Shown here: one piece after another, positions 1 through 7,363 of the stretch
Numbering within the stretch: the stretch's first letter is position 1
Layout: the number at the start of each line of letters is the position of its first letter
Source: an uncultured Clostridia bacterium
GTDB lineage: Bacteria; Bacillota; Clostridia; TANB77; CAG-508
Length of the DNA: 38,354 bases
NCBI GenBank assembly: GCA_910589185.1
Contig: CAJUSU010000009.1
Location: 17,411-55,764, forward strand
Direction of reading: 5' to 3'
Program-made: the position numbers and the translations under genes
The notes under the pieces: generated by a model
What the model saw: only the letters and a program-made list of their open reading frames with translations
Database searches by the model: none
Told to the model about the DNA's origin: nothing

Positions 1-231
1 GAACTAGATAAAGCCGGAATTCGTGTAGAAGTGGATGAGAGACAAGAAAAAATTGGCTACAAAATACGTGAAGCACAACTTCAAAAAATACCATATATGT
101 TAATTTTGGGAGATAAAGAAGTTGAGGGCAATAGCGTTGGTGTTCGTTCAAGAGTGGAAGGAGATATTGGACAGATAGGAATTGATGAATTTATTAGTAA
201 AGTGAAAAAGGAAATAGAAGAATATAAATAA
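1..231 (+). CDS. thrS: Threonyl-tRNA synthetase, C-terminal end (partial)
   Basis: The reading frame is open from base 1 and ends at TAA 229-231, so only the last 76 residues are present. They match the anticodon-binding domain of class II threonyl-tRNA synthetase, which charges tRNA-Thr in the cytoplasm. The family-like stretches are GIRVEVDER, EKIGYKIREAQLQKIPYML, GDKEVE and VRSRVEGD followed by IDEF. The catalytic core and any T-box leader lie upstream of the window. A GTG at 31 is inside the domain and is not the start. A terminator follows 9 bases after the stop, so this is the last gene of its transcript. Confidence 0.9.
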   Translation, partial: ELDKAGIRVEVDERQEKIGYKIREAQLQKIPYMLILGDKEVEGNSVGVRSRVEGDIGQIGIDEFISKVKKEIEEYK

Positions 232-240
232 ATATTATTT

Positions 241-268
241 AAAGGAGCCCTTATTGATGGCTCCTTTT
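241..268 (+). terminator. Rho-independent terminator of thrS
   Basis: The arms AAAGGAGCC (241-249) and GGCTCCTTT (259-267) pair perfectly around a 9-base loop and run into T residues. It lies directly after the thrS stop. Confidence 0.85.
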
Positions 269-329
269 GCTTGGACTAGAGAATCATAAGTACATATTAT
301 GTTAAGAACGCCAAATTCTTGAAAATGTG

Positions 330-359
330 TTGTAAAGTAATTGATTTTTATGATATACT
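330..359 (+). promoter_or_regulatory. Probable sigma-A promoter for the 423-4061 operon
   Basis: TTGTAA (330-335) and TATACT (354-359) are separated by 18 bases and lie about 60 bases upstream of the ATG at 423. The -35 is only a partial match. Two genes follow with short gaps, so this probably serves all three. Confidence 0.5.
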
Positions 360-422
360 TTGCAAAAGGAAATATATGAAAGCGGATTAAAGTTAAAATA
401 GAAATAGGAGAAGGGACTTACA

Positions 423-2753
423 ATGCCTAAAAGTACAGAAGAAAATCAAGAAAAGATAAAAAAGAAATTAGATTATTTAGGACTTAATTTAACAAGAATA
501 CCCAAAATTTTGAAGGAATTTGAACCAATTAATTATAGACCAGCTAAATCTTATGATGATACAAGTTACAAAGTATACCAATATATTCCAGTTTGTGATA
601 TCCAAATTTTGTTAGCACCAACACATAGATTAGCAGATTTGAATCAAAAATATAAAATGGCTGCGCCGATAGGAGCGTATTTAGATACAAAGTCAGAAGA
701 AAATATAGAAAGATTTGCAACATTTTTAGCAATGTTGAATGGAATGCAAGAGGGAGATATTGAAGAGTTAGAAGAAGAACAAGAAAAATTAAAACAAGTA
801 CTTCCTTATGGAATTAAGTATTCTCATAATTACATTTGGCAGATTTTTTATTCAGACGTTTCAAATAAATATTTCATGCTAGTTCCAACAAATGAAACTA
901 ATAATAGTGCTTTTTTCTATTTACTAAAAAAGCAGATTGCATGTAGCAAATCACGAAAAAAAGATTATATTTTTGCACCAGTAACGCATCAAGACTATTC
1001 TGGTCGTTATTTAGTACAAAGTCAAATAACTGATATCGAAAATTATTTATGGTATTTTACTAAAGAATGGCCTAATATTTATGAGGTGTATGATGTAAAA
1101 GGAAAAATGACTCTAAAGATAGTAGGAAAAACAAAAGTATATGAAGAGATAAAAAGCGATTATGTTATTACTTTAGAAAATAAAGAACAAGCAATAGAAT
1201 GGTATAAACTAATAAAAGCATTATTTATTTTAGCAACAGGACTATCAAATGATTATCATTTTGAAACCGTTATTTCTAAGCAAGGAGAATTAGAATTTTT
1301 ATATGAAGAAAGTACAAGAATAGAATATGCTAATTTACCAATGTTTATAAAGGAACAGGTAGAACAAAAGAAATTTTTAGTAGGGCAAGAAGATCAAAAA
1401 ATAATAGAGGAACAAGAAGAGTTAGAAAAACTGAAAAAAATAACAGAAATGCAAACAGAAGAATATTTAACGAAACAACGCCAAATTGCTACTTTTCTAG
1501 AATGCAAAAAGACATTCTTTGGGAAAATCAAATATTATTTTGGAACTCGTAAAAAGCATCAAGGAAGTGTAGAAAGCTATCAAAATAGAAAAGAAATAGA
1601 AGAAGAAAAGAAGAAAACCAACAAGCAGACTGAAACAGAAGAAACAAAGGAAAACTATACTATTGAAGACTTAATTGAAATTTGTACGAAATTAGATGGC
1701 AGAAAGAAAATGGTCAAAAATCTGCAAATGGATAAAAAGGCATTAGAGTTAAAGAAGATAAATTTAGAACGAAAAATCAAAAATGCTAATATCTATTTGA
1801 ATGAAATTGAATTACATAAAAAGAGCATTTTTGAATTTTGGAAGTTTACGAATAAAGATGAATTACCAGGCTTAAATGAAGGCGAAGAAGAGGAAAAAAA
1901 CGAAAAAGAAAAAATAGGCAAAAGCTTTGTATTTGAGGAAGATATTGAAAGCTTAGGAAAGCAAATGGATGAAATACAAAGAAGAAAGCTTTCTAAAAAT
2001 GAAGTAGATAGCATTTTTGCTGTACAACATGCTATGACGTCATGTAAAATTTTAATGAAAGCAAATAGCAAGGATTTAAAACAAAAAGAATTAGCACAAA
2101 TACAAAAGGAATTAGATAGATTAAAAATGGAATATTCGGAGAATATTGAGACTATCGAGTTAAAAGATTTTGATGTTTTTGGAGGAATGATAGAAGACAA
2201 TACCAAAATAAAGATATTAAATAATGAAAAACATCGAGAGATAGAAAAAGATAAATACAAAGTATTAAATGTTACACCAAATACAGAAATAGACGTGTTC
2301 ATTGACAATTTGAGAAATAGTTTGAAGTTAGTAAAAGAAGCGTTTTGTAAAATTACTACACCATTTGAAATGCCAATTTATATGGCAACAACTTCGAAAA
2401 AGGAACTAGTGAATAGTCTAAATGTAGCAAATCTAAATGCGACTGAAGAACTATATAAAGCAGTTGAAAATATGAAAGAAGAAGAATTATATTTTTATAC
2501 TATAAAATTGCCAAAAGATGCTCCTTTAATTTATGATACTAATATTATACAATATGATAATTTTAACCAGACTCTACCAGTAGGTATGAATGTAACAACA
2601 CAAGTGTTGATTAATTTAGAAGACTATAAACTAGTGAATAAAAAAGAAAGGCAAATTCGTATTAACTATCAAGTAGATGAATTTGTAAGTCGAGTGGTGG
2701 AAGTACAAGTAGTAAATTATGAAGCTATGCCATTAAAAAAGAAAGCAAAATAA
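423..2753 (+). CDS. Unrecognised 776-aa coiled-coil cytoplasmic protein
   Basis: I do not recognise this family. The start is ATG 423, preceded by AGGAG about ten bases upstream. There is no signal peptide or clear membrane segment, so the protein is probably cytoplasmic. Residues 1-310 look globular, with mixed alpha/beta character and many aromatic residues. Roughly 320-640 is very rich in Glu and Lys and reads as long coiled coils broken by charged linkers (for example a GEEEEKNEKEK stretch). The last 120 residues or so look beta-rich. It lies 27 bases before the DUF3006 and secreted hydrolase genes, which suggests co-transcription. No enzymatic motif was found; a scaffold or structural role is only a guess. 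Confidence 0.8.
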   Translation: MPKSTEENQEKIKKKLDYLGLNLTRIPKILKEFEPINYRPAKSYDDTSYKVYQYIPVCDIQILLAPTHRLADLNQKYKMAAPIGAYLDTKSEENIERFATFLAMLNGMQEGDIEELEEEQEKLKQVLPYGIKYSHNYIWQIFYSDVSNKYFMLVPTNETNNSAFFYLLKKQIACSKSRKKDYIFAPVTHQDYSGRYLVQSQITDIENYLWYFTKEWPNIYEVYDVKGKMTLKIVGKTKVYEEIKSDYVITLENKEQAIEWYKLIKALFILATGLSNDYHFETVISKQGELEFLYEESTRIEYANLPMFIKEQVEQKKFLVGQEDQKIIEEQEELEKLKKITEMQTEEYLTKQRQIATFLECKKTFFGKIKYYFGTRKKHQGSVESYQNRKEIEEEKKKTNKQTETEETKENYTIEDLIEICTKLDGRKKMVKNLQMDKKALELKKINLERKIKNANIYLNEIELHKKSIFEFWKFTNKDELPGLNEGEEEEKNEKEKIGKSFVFEEDIESLGKQMDEIQRRKLSKNEVDSIFAVQHAMTSCKILMKANSKDLKQKELAQIQKELDRLKMEYSENIETIELKDFDVFGGMIEDNTKIKILNNEKHREIEKDKYKVLNVTPNTEIDVFIDNLRNSLKLVKEAFCKITTPFEMPIYMATTSKKELVNSLNVANLNATEELYKAVENMKEEELYFYTIKLPKDAPLIYDTNIIQYDNFNQTLPVGMNVTTQVLINLEDYKLVNKKERQIRINYQVDEFVSRVVEVQVVNYEAMPLKKKAK

Positions 2754-2760
2754 TATGGGG

Positions 2761-2777
2761 GCAACCAAGGAGGTTGT
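2761..2777 (+). promoter_or_regulatory. Hairpin that includes the ribosome binding site
   Basis: GCAACC (2761-2766) can pair with GGTTGT (2772-2777) around loop AAGGA. The AAGGAGG ribosome site of the next gene (ATG 2781) lies across the loop and the 3' arm. It is short and may simply be a modest translation modulator. Confidence 0.4.
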
Positions 2778-2780
2778 CAT

Positions 2781-3116
2781 ATGGAAAGAAAAGAACAAAA
2801 TGATTTAGAAGACAAAAGAAATATAGACTTAAGTTTAGGAGCGATTGCTCAAAATTGGATACAAAATTTCTTAAAACAAATTGCAGAAAGGCTAGAAAAA
2901 ATGGAAGAAGTATTAGTGGTAGATAGGATAGAAGGGGATATTGCTGTATGTGAAAATAGGAAGACAGGAAAGATGCAGAACATTAATATAAAGGATTTAC
3001 CTGAGAATATTGAAGAAGGTAATATACTAAGATGGCAAAATGGAAAATATGAAATAGATACTTCACAAGAGATAAATGATAGAATAGAACAAAAAATGAA
3101 GGACGTGTGGAAATAA
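2781..3116 (+). CDS. DUF3006-domain protein
   Basis: A 111-aa cytoplasmic protein. Residues 1-42 form a charged, probably helical N-terminal extension. Residues 45-111 (beginning VVDRIEGDIAVCEN) match the small DUF3006 domain, a short beta-rich family with no established activity. Such genes are repeatedly found beside ComEC-like secreted metallo-beta-lactamase-fold hydrolases in Firmicutes, and here the hydrolase starts 4 bases after this stop. The start is ATG 2781 with AAGGAGG 8 bases upstream. The two genes are very likely translationally coupled. The N-terminal extension is longer than in most stand-alone members. Confidence 0.75.
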   Translation: MERKEQNDLEDKRNIDLSLGAIAQNWIQNFLKQIAERLEKMEEVLVVDRIEGDIAVCENRKTGKMQNINIKDLPENIEEGNILRWQNGKYEIDTSQEINDRIEQKMKDVWK

Positions 3117-3119
3117 TCT

Positions 3120-4061
3120 ATGGGAAGAAAAATAAAGAGACAAAGCAAGTTAATTATATATTTATTATCTGTAATAGTTGTTACTATTTTATCTTTTATA
3201 GGCATAGAATATGGAACGACTGAAACAGTAGGCAACACTATGCCTATTAATATTGCAAAACCAGAAAATTTGCAGAATATAACAATAAAAACAGGTCCAA
3301 CTATTACGAAAGATTTTCTATCAGAAACAAAGCAAAATTTAAAAGTGTATTTTTTTGATGTGGGACAGGCTGATAGTATTTTAATTATGAATGAAGAGCA
3401 GACCATGCTGATTGACGCGGGCAACAATGATGATGGAGAAATGCTAGTAAAAAATTTAGAGACTTTGGGCATTGCTAAAATTGATTATTTAGTTGGTACA
3501 CATCCGCATGAAGACCATATTGGTGGAATGGACAATATTATTAAAAATTTTGAAATAGGTACAATTTATATGCCAAAGGTGCAAACTAATACTAAGACTT
3601 TTGAAGATGTACTAGATGCAGTTAAAGAAAAAGGGTTAACAATTTCTACTCCAAAGCTAAATGATACTTTTAAAGTAGGACAAGCAGAATGTCAAGTTTT
3701 AGCGGTAGATAATAAAGCTAAGAATTTAAACCTTGCATCTATTGTAATACAAATGCAATTTGATGATATGACCTATTTATTTACAGGTGATAGCGAAAAA
3801 GAAGTAGAAGAAAAAATATTGAAAGTGAATAAAGATATCAAGGTAAATATTTTAAAAGTAGGACATCATGGCTCTGATACAAGTAGTAGTAAAAAATTCA
3901 TACAGACTTTAGCACCAGAAATATCTGTTATTTCAGTAGGGAAAGATAACTTCTATGGACATCCAAATCAAGAGGTTATAGAAAGATTGGAAGAGGTAGA
4001 AAGTAAGATTTATCGAACAGATGAAGTAGGAAATGTATTTATAGAACAAAGAAAAAAATAG
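3120..4061 (+). CDS. ComEC/Rec2-like secreted metallo-beta-lactamase-fold hydrolase
   Basis: A 313-aa protein with an N-terminal membrane anchor (about residues 12-30) and an external metallo-beta-lactamase fold. The family signatures appear in order: FFDVGQADSILI, LIDAGNN, the metal-binding motif HPHEDH (H128, H130, D132, H133), LFTGDSE and KVGHHGSDTSSS. This arrangement is the stand-alone form of the ComEC C-terminal nuclease-like domain. Hydrolysis of a phosphodiester, possibly DNA, is the usual suggestion; the substrate is not known here. It lacks the multi-pass channel of ComEC. The start ATG 3120 has no strong ribosome site of its own, fitting coupling to the DUF3006 gene just upstream. 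Confidence 0.85.
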   Translation: MGRKIKRQSKLIIYLLSVIVVTILSFIGIEYGTTETVGNTMPINIAKPENLQNITIKTGPTITKDFLSETKQNLKVYFFDVGQADSILIMNEEQTMLIDAGNNDDGEMLVKNLETLGIAKIDYLVGTHPHEDHIGGMDNIIKNFEIGTIYMPKVQTNTKTFEDVLDAVKEKGLTISTPKLNDTFKVGQAECQVLAVDNKAKNLNLASIVIQMQFDDMTYLFTGDSEKEVEEKILKVNKDIKVNILKVGHHGSDTSSSKKFIQTLAPEISVISVGKDNFYGHPNQEVIERLEEVESKIYRTDEVGNVFIEQRKK

Positions 4062-4090
4062 AGGAGAGCGAATTTAAACGTTCTCCTTTT
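4062..4090. terminator. Bidirectional terminator between convergent genes
   Basis: AGGAGAGCG (4062-4070) pairs with CGTTCTCCT (4079-4087) with one G-T pair. T residues follow on the + strand and an A-run (4051-4058) precedes it, which is a T-run for the opposite strand. It serves both the hydrolase gene and sigK. Confidence 0.8.
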
Positions 4091-4104
4091 ATATAGTTGA
4101 TAGA

Positions 4105-4803
4105 CTATTCTTTTATTTCTTTTGCTAACTTTCCAATAGCTTTGGTTTCGATTCTAGAAACATAAGAACGAGAAATTCCCATACTATCTGCAATTTCATT
4201 TTGTGTTTGAGGTTTTTGACCACCTAATCCAAAACGAAGCTCCAAAATGGTTCTTTCACGAGATTTTAAAACTTCTTTCATTTTTTCATAAAGTTGTTTT
4301 ACTTTAAATTTTAAGTCAACTTCATCTTCAATATTCCTATCACTATTTTCTAATACTTCTTGTAATGTTACAGTATTATCATCTTTATCTTTTCCAATAG
4401 GATCTTCTAGGTAGACTTCAGAGTTGAGTTTCTTAGAAGAACGAAGAAACATCAAAATTTCATTTTCCACACAACGAGAAATATAAGTAGAAAGCTTGAT
4501 CCCCTTCGAATTATCAAAACTATTAATTCCTTTAATTAATCCGATAGAGCCAATTGAAATTAAGTCATCTTGGTCAATGTTAGTTGAGCTATATTTTTTA
4601 GAAATATGAGCAACTAATCTTAAATTGTGTTCTATTAAAATGTTTCTAGCTTCTTCATCACCATTTTTTAAAAGCTCCAAATATTTTTTTTCCTCTTCAC
4701 TATTTAATGGTTCAGGAAATAAGGAATTATTTGAAATGTATCCAACTAGACAAACTGCGGATTGTAAGAAAGTGGCAAAACTAGCAAGAGAAAGAAATAA
4801 CAT
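4105..4803 (-). CDS. sigK: RNA polymerase sporulation sigma factor sigma-K
   Basis: A 232-aa sigma-70 family protein directing late mother-cell transcription during endospore formation. The hydrophobic N-terminus (MLFLSLASFATFLQ and onward) is the expected pro-sequence, followed by VGYISNNS. Region 2 holds NGDEEARNILIEHNLRLVAH and DLISIGSIGLIKGI; region 4 ends with a helix-turn-helix (QNEIADSMGISRSYVSRIE). The start is the ATG at 4803 because GGAGGT lies 6 bases upstream; the frame stays open to 4881, but the extra 26 residues are not family-like. The gene is whole, with no skin-type interruption. It is convergent with the upstream operon. Confidence 0.92.
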   Translation of the reverse strand: MLFLSLASFATFLQSAVCLVGYISNNSLFPEPLNSEEEKKYLELLKNGDEEARNILIEHNLRLVAHISKKYSSTNIDQDDLISIGSIGLIKGINSFDNSKGIKLSTYISRCVENEILMFLRSSKKLNSEVYLEDPIGKDKDDNTVTLQEVLENSDRNIEDEVDLKFKVKQLYEKMKEVLKSRERTILELRFGLGGQKPQTQNEIADSMGISRSYVSRIETKAIGKLAKEIKE

Positions 4804-4831
4804 AAATGTACCTCCAAACTGATATATAGGA

Positions 4832-4839
4832 ATTATATG
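4832..4839 (-). promoter_or_regulatory. Possible sigma-E-type -10 element for sigK
   Basis: On the minus strand CATATAAT lies about 30 bases upstream of the sigK start. It resembles the sigma-E -10 consensus CATACAAT. The -35 region is a poor match, so this is tentative; it would fit known sigma-E control of sigK. Confidence 0.3.
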
Positions 4840-4891
4840 TTTGAAAAGTATTAATCGTGCCTGACCGAAAAAAATAAACAAAGTAAAAGTG

Positions 4892-4920
4892 TAGACAAAT
4901 AAAAAAATATATGGTATGAT
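4892..4920 (+). promoter_or_regulatory. Promoter of tRNA-Leu
   Basis: TAGACA (4892-4897), a 17-base spacer and TATGAT (4915-4920) lie about 46 bases upstream of the tRNA. Confidence 0.6.
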
Positions 4921-4966
4921 AGCAAATGTAGATTAAATATTTTATATATGAAAATGTGTAATATAA

Positions 4967-5049
4967 GCCGATGTGGCGGAATTGGCAGACGCACTGGATT
5001 CAAAATCCAGCGGGAAACCATGTGGGTTCGAGTCCCACCATCGGTACCA
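4967..5049 (+). tRNA. tRNA-Leu (anticodon CAA)
   Basis: A full cloverleaf with encoded CCA. Acceptor GCCGATG pairs with CATCGGT (first pair G-T). The anticodon arm is CTGGA-TTCAAAA-TCCAG with anticodon CAA. It has a long variable arm as expected for leucine, and the T-loop GGTTCGAGTCC. It stands alone, followed by its own terminator. Confidence 0.95.
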
Positions 5050-5059
5050 AAATAGCAAT

Positions 5060-5106
5060 GAACTCAAATTATGAAACTTTTTGTTTTTTAATTTGAGTTC
5101 GTTTTT
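5060..5106 (+). terminator. Terminator of tRNA-Leu
   Basis: GAACTCAAATT (5060-5070) pairs perfectly with AATTTGAGTTC (5090-5100), followed by GTTTTTC. Confidence 0.8.
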
Positions 5107-5113
5107 CTTTCAT

Positions 5114-5142
5114 TTGCAATTTTATGTAAAATAATATATAAT
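5114..5142 (+). promoter_or_regulatory. Sigma-A promoter of the 5208 gene
   Basis: TTGCAA (5114-5119), a 17-base spacer and a consensus TATAAT (5137-5142) give an RNA with a leader of about 58 bases. Confidence 0.7.
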
Positions 5143-5207
5143 TAAGAGTAAATATATTTAATAGAATATAATGACATCGCCACTAGGGCAGAAGGAGGAA
5201 AAGAGAT

Positions 5208-5561
5208 ATGTATATCTTACTAAGCATTATATGTTGTATGGTTTCGGCAATTCTTATATGTTTTTTGGGAGAGTGTGGTATAGCAATTCAAAAAGAAATT
5301 GCTTTGCGGTATGAAACGATACATGATGTCGCAAAAGTAGTCGACAAATATTATGACGAAAGTGCAATAAAATGGGCTACAGGAATCTATGCATATGACA
5401 AATATAATGTGTATATTTTATACAAAGGTGAAGAATATTGCTTTGATGATAAAGAATTGCATGAAAAAGTCAAAATCGGAGATAGTGTTAACATCTTGAT
5501 ACACAAAGGTTTTAATAAATGTGGCAAATTAAAACGTACATATCTTAGCATTGAGGAGTAG
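5208..5561 (+). CDS. Small membrane-anchored hypothetical protein
   Basis: A 117-aa protein of unknown family. Residues 2-25 form one strongly hydrophobic segment with three cysteines (LSIICCMVSAILICFLGECG), suggesting a membrane anchor. The rest is a small soluble domain with alternating beta-type sequence (VYILYKGEEYCFDD, KIGDSVNILIHKG), perhaps a small beta-barrel. The start ATG 5208 has AAGGAGG upstream. It is transcribed alone: it has its own promoter, and a terminator hairpin follows at once. No function can be assigned. Confidence 0.7.
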   Translation: MYILLSIICCMVSAILICFLGECGIAIQKEIALRYETIHDVAKVVDKYYDESAIKWATGIYAYDKYNVYILYKGEEYCFDDKELHEKVKIGDSVNILIHKGFNKCGKLKRTYLSIEE

Positions 5562-5562
5562 C

Positions 5563-5612
5563 ATTAGAGGGCTATTACAGAGAGTTCTGTAATGGCTCTC
5601 TAATGAGTTTTA
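5563..5612 (+). terminator. Terminator with a 19-bp stem
   Basis: The arms 5563-5581 and 5586-5604 pair over 19 positions, two of them G-T, around loop GAGT. The following T-run is short (TTTT), so termination may be incomplete. Confidence 0.7.
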
Positions 5613-5653
5613 TAAATAACACTTTTTTTATTGCTTTTTTCCAAAAAATGAAA

Positions 5654-5682
5654 TTGACAAAAAACGACAGAAATATTACAAT
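5654..5682 (+). promoter_or_regulatory. Strong sigma-A promoter of the glucosaminidase gene
   Basis: Consensus TTGACA (5654-5659), a 17-base spacer and TACAAT (5677-5682). The expected RNA start near 5689 leaves a leader of only about ten bases before ATG 5700. Confidence 0.75.
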
Positions 5683-5699
5683 AATATTAGGTGAAAAAA

Positions 5700-6854
5700 A
5701 TGAGAAAACAAACTAAAGAAAAGATAGCTATTTTCTACATGATAATAACTATGATATTAATTTTTAACATAAGCTATGCAATGGATTTAGAAATAGAAAA
5801 AGAACTAGACATTAGACAAATTATAGCAAACAACAGCCAGAGTATCAAAAAGGAAGAAATCATTACGAAGGAAAAAGATTTAGAATATACTACGAAATAC
5901 ATAGAAAATCCGGAATTACCAAAAGGCATGTTACAAGTTATGCAGGAAGGAATAGACGGAAAACAAGAAATATATACCAAGAAGATTTATGAAGGTGAAA
6001 AGTTAATTTCAGAAGAAGAAATAGGAAGTAAAGTAACCAAATCTTCTGTCAATAAAATGATAGCAATTGGAACGGCTCCATATGCTAACAATTATAAGGT
6101 GAAAGTAGGAGATAACATTTTTGTTACCTCTAGTTTGCTTGCTGTTAGAACCCAAGCAAATGAGAAAGCAAATAAATTAATTTCTTTAAATAGAGATACA
6201 CAAGTAAAGCTTTTACAAAAGAAAGAAAACTGGTATCAGGTGCAATATCAAAGCTATACTGGGTGGGCAAAAGCAGAATGTTTCACTTATTTAGATCCTA
6301 ATAGTAGTAAAGAAGAAACAAGTGGTACAAGCCAATATACGAGACAACAATTATTAAATAGATTAAACTTTAGTATGGCACTCAATAAGCCAAGTGGATT
6401 ATCTTTAGAACAATTTAAAAAGATATTTGCAAACGAGCCAAAAGATACCAAAAATGTTTTCAAAAATAATGCACAGTATTTTTACTATGCGGAGAAACAA
6501 TATAATGTCAATGGAGTATTCTTAGCAGCAGTAGCAATTCATGAAAGTGGCTGGGGAGGTTCTAGCATAGCAAGCAACAAAAATAACTTATTTGGTTATG
6601 GAGCTTATGATAGAAATCCATACGAAAGTAGTTATCAATTTAATGATTATTCAGAAGGAATTGATTTAGTAGCTAGAGTATTTGCTAAATATTATTTGAA
6701 TCCAGCGGGAACTAAAATTTATGATGGCAATAAAGCTGCAGGTACATATTATAATGGACCGACTTTAGCAGGTGTCAATGTTAGATATGCAAGTGACAAA
6801 AATTGGGCAAATGGGGTTTACACATGGATGAAATATTTATATAAAAAATTGTAG
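5700..6854 (+). CDS. Secreted SH3b and GH73-type N-acetylglucosaminidase
   Basis: A 384-aa exported peptidoglycan hydrolase expected to cut the glycan strand at N-acetylglucosamine. An N-terminal hydrophobic segment (about residues 12-27) is the signal peptide or anchor. A charged region follows. A bacterial SH3-type domain (about 125-195; LLAVRTQANEKANKL and WYQVQYQSYTGWAKAE) is a likely wall binder. The C-terminal glucosaminidase domain (about 245-384) has AVAIHESGWGGS with probable catalytic Glu282, then NNLFGYGAYD and a closing VYTWMKYLY. I chose ATG 5700 over the in-frame GTG 5691 because AGGTGA (5688-5693) spaces correctly to it. It appears monocistronic. Confidence 0.85.
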   Translation: MRKQTKEKIAIFYMIITMILIFNISYAMDLEIEKELDIRQIIANNSQSIKKEEIITKEKDLEYTTKYIENPELPKGMLQVMQEGIDGKQEIYTKKIYEGEKLISEEEIGSKVTKSSVNKMIAIGTAPYANNYKVKVGDNIFVTSSLLAVRTQANEKANKLISLNRDTQVKLLQKKENWYQVQYQSYTGWAKAECFTYLDPNSSKEETSGTSQYTRQQLLNRLNFSMALNKPSGLSLEQFKKIFANEPKDTKNVFKNNAQYFYYAEKQYNVNGVFLAAVAIHESGWGGSSIASNKNNLFGYGAYDRNPYESSYQFNDYSEGIDLVARVFAKYYLNPAGTKIYDGNKAAGTYYNGPTLAGVNVRYASDKNWANGVYTWMKYLYKKL

Positions 6855-6862
6855 TTTTTTCC

Positions 6863-6891
6863 TTGCTATTTTGAAGAGTTTATTGTATGAT
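6863..6891 (+). promoter_or_regulatory. Sigma-A promoter of the 6951-12126 operon
   Basis: TTGCTA (6863-6868), a 17-base spacer and TATGAT (6886-6891) lie 60 bases upstream of the first ATG. It starts nine bases after the preceding stop. Confidence 0.7.
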
Positions 6892-6950
6892 ATATGCTAG
6901 TAGAAAAATAGGAATATTATGGAACAAAATAAGGAAGGGGCAATTGATTT

Positions 6951-7358
6951 ATGAAGAAAGTAATTGCAGTCATATTTATTATCTTAGTAGTTTTCGGAAC
7001 AGTAAGCGTTTATGCTACCAATACAAATAATAACACTTTAACAGCAGAGACAGCAACTAGTAATTTAGTAGAATTAAAAGATAAAGCATGGAAATCTATG
7101 CAAGATTATCAGGCAGCTTATGGAAATGATACTTATGGAATGGTAGCGTATTTTTTAAATATTGTAAGAATATATAGTATTCCTTTCGGATTTGTAGGAA
7201 TCGTTATAGCAGCCATTTATCGTTACGTTATTGGTATTAGAAAGTTAGATGTTCAAGATAAAGGTTTTGGTGTGCTTGTTGCCATTATCACAGTAATGGT
7301 AATTTGCCAAGTATTGCCATTGATTTTTGCAATCGTTGTTAGAGGTTGGAGGGGTTAA
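6951..7358 (+). CDS. VirB2/TrbC-like small membrane protein
   Basis: A 135-aa protein with a clear signal peptide (residues 1-23, ending VYAT), a short external Asn/Thr-rich segment, and two hydrophobic helices (about 70-92 and 104-130) joined by a short charged loop (YRYVIGIRKLDVQDKG). This topology matches VirB2/TrbC pilin-like proteins, but sequence similarity by eye is weak, so the call is by shape. The start ATG 6951 has AAGGAAGGGG upstream. The stop is 5 bases before the next start, so it is coupled to the CpaE-like gene. It may form a membrane assembly with the next two proteins. Confidence 0.6.
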   Translation: MKKVIAVIFIILVVFGTVSVYATNTNNNTLTAETATSNLVELKDKAWKSMQDYQAAYGNDTYGMVAYFLNIVRIYSIPFGFVGIVIAAIYRYVIGIRKLDVQDKGFGVLVAIITVMVICQVLPLIFAIVVRGWRG

Positions 7359-7363
7359 AACGA

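Noticed and set aside
1793..2308. Minus-strand 171-codon frame inside the coiled-coil gene
   Set aside because: The Ser/Phe/Cys-rich product is the antisense of Glu/Lys codons, with no promoter or ribosome site.
4804..4881. Extension of sigK to 4881
   Set aside because: The added residues do not resemble sigma-K, while ATG 4803 has GGAGGT at correct spacing.
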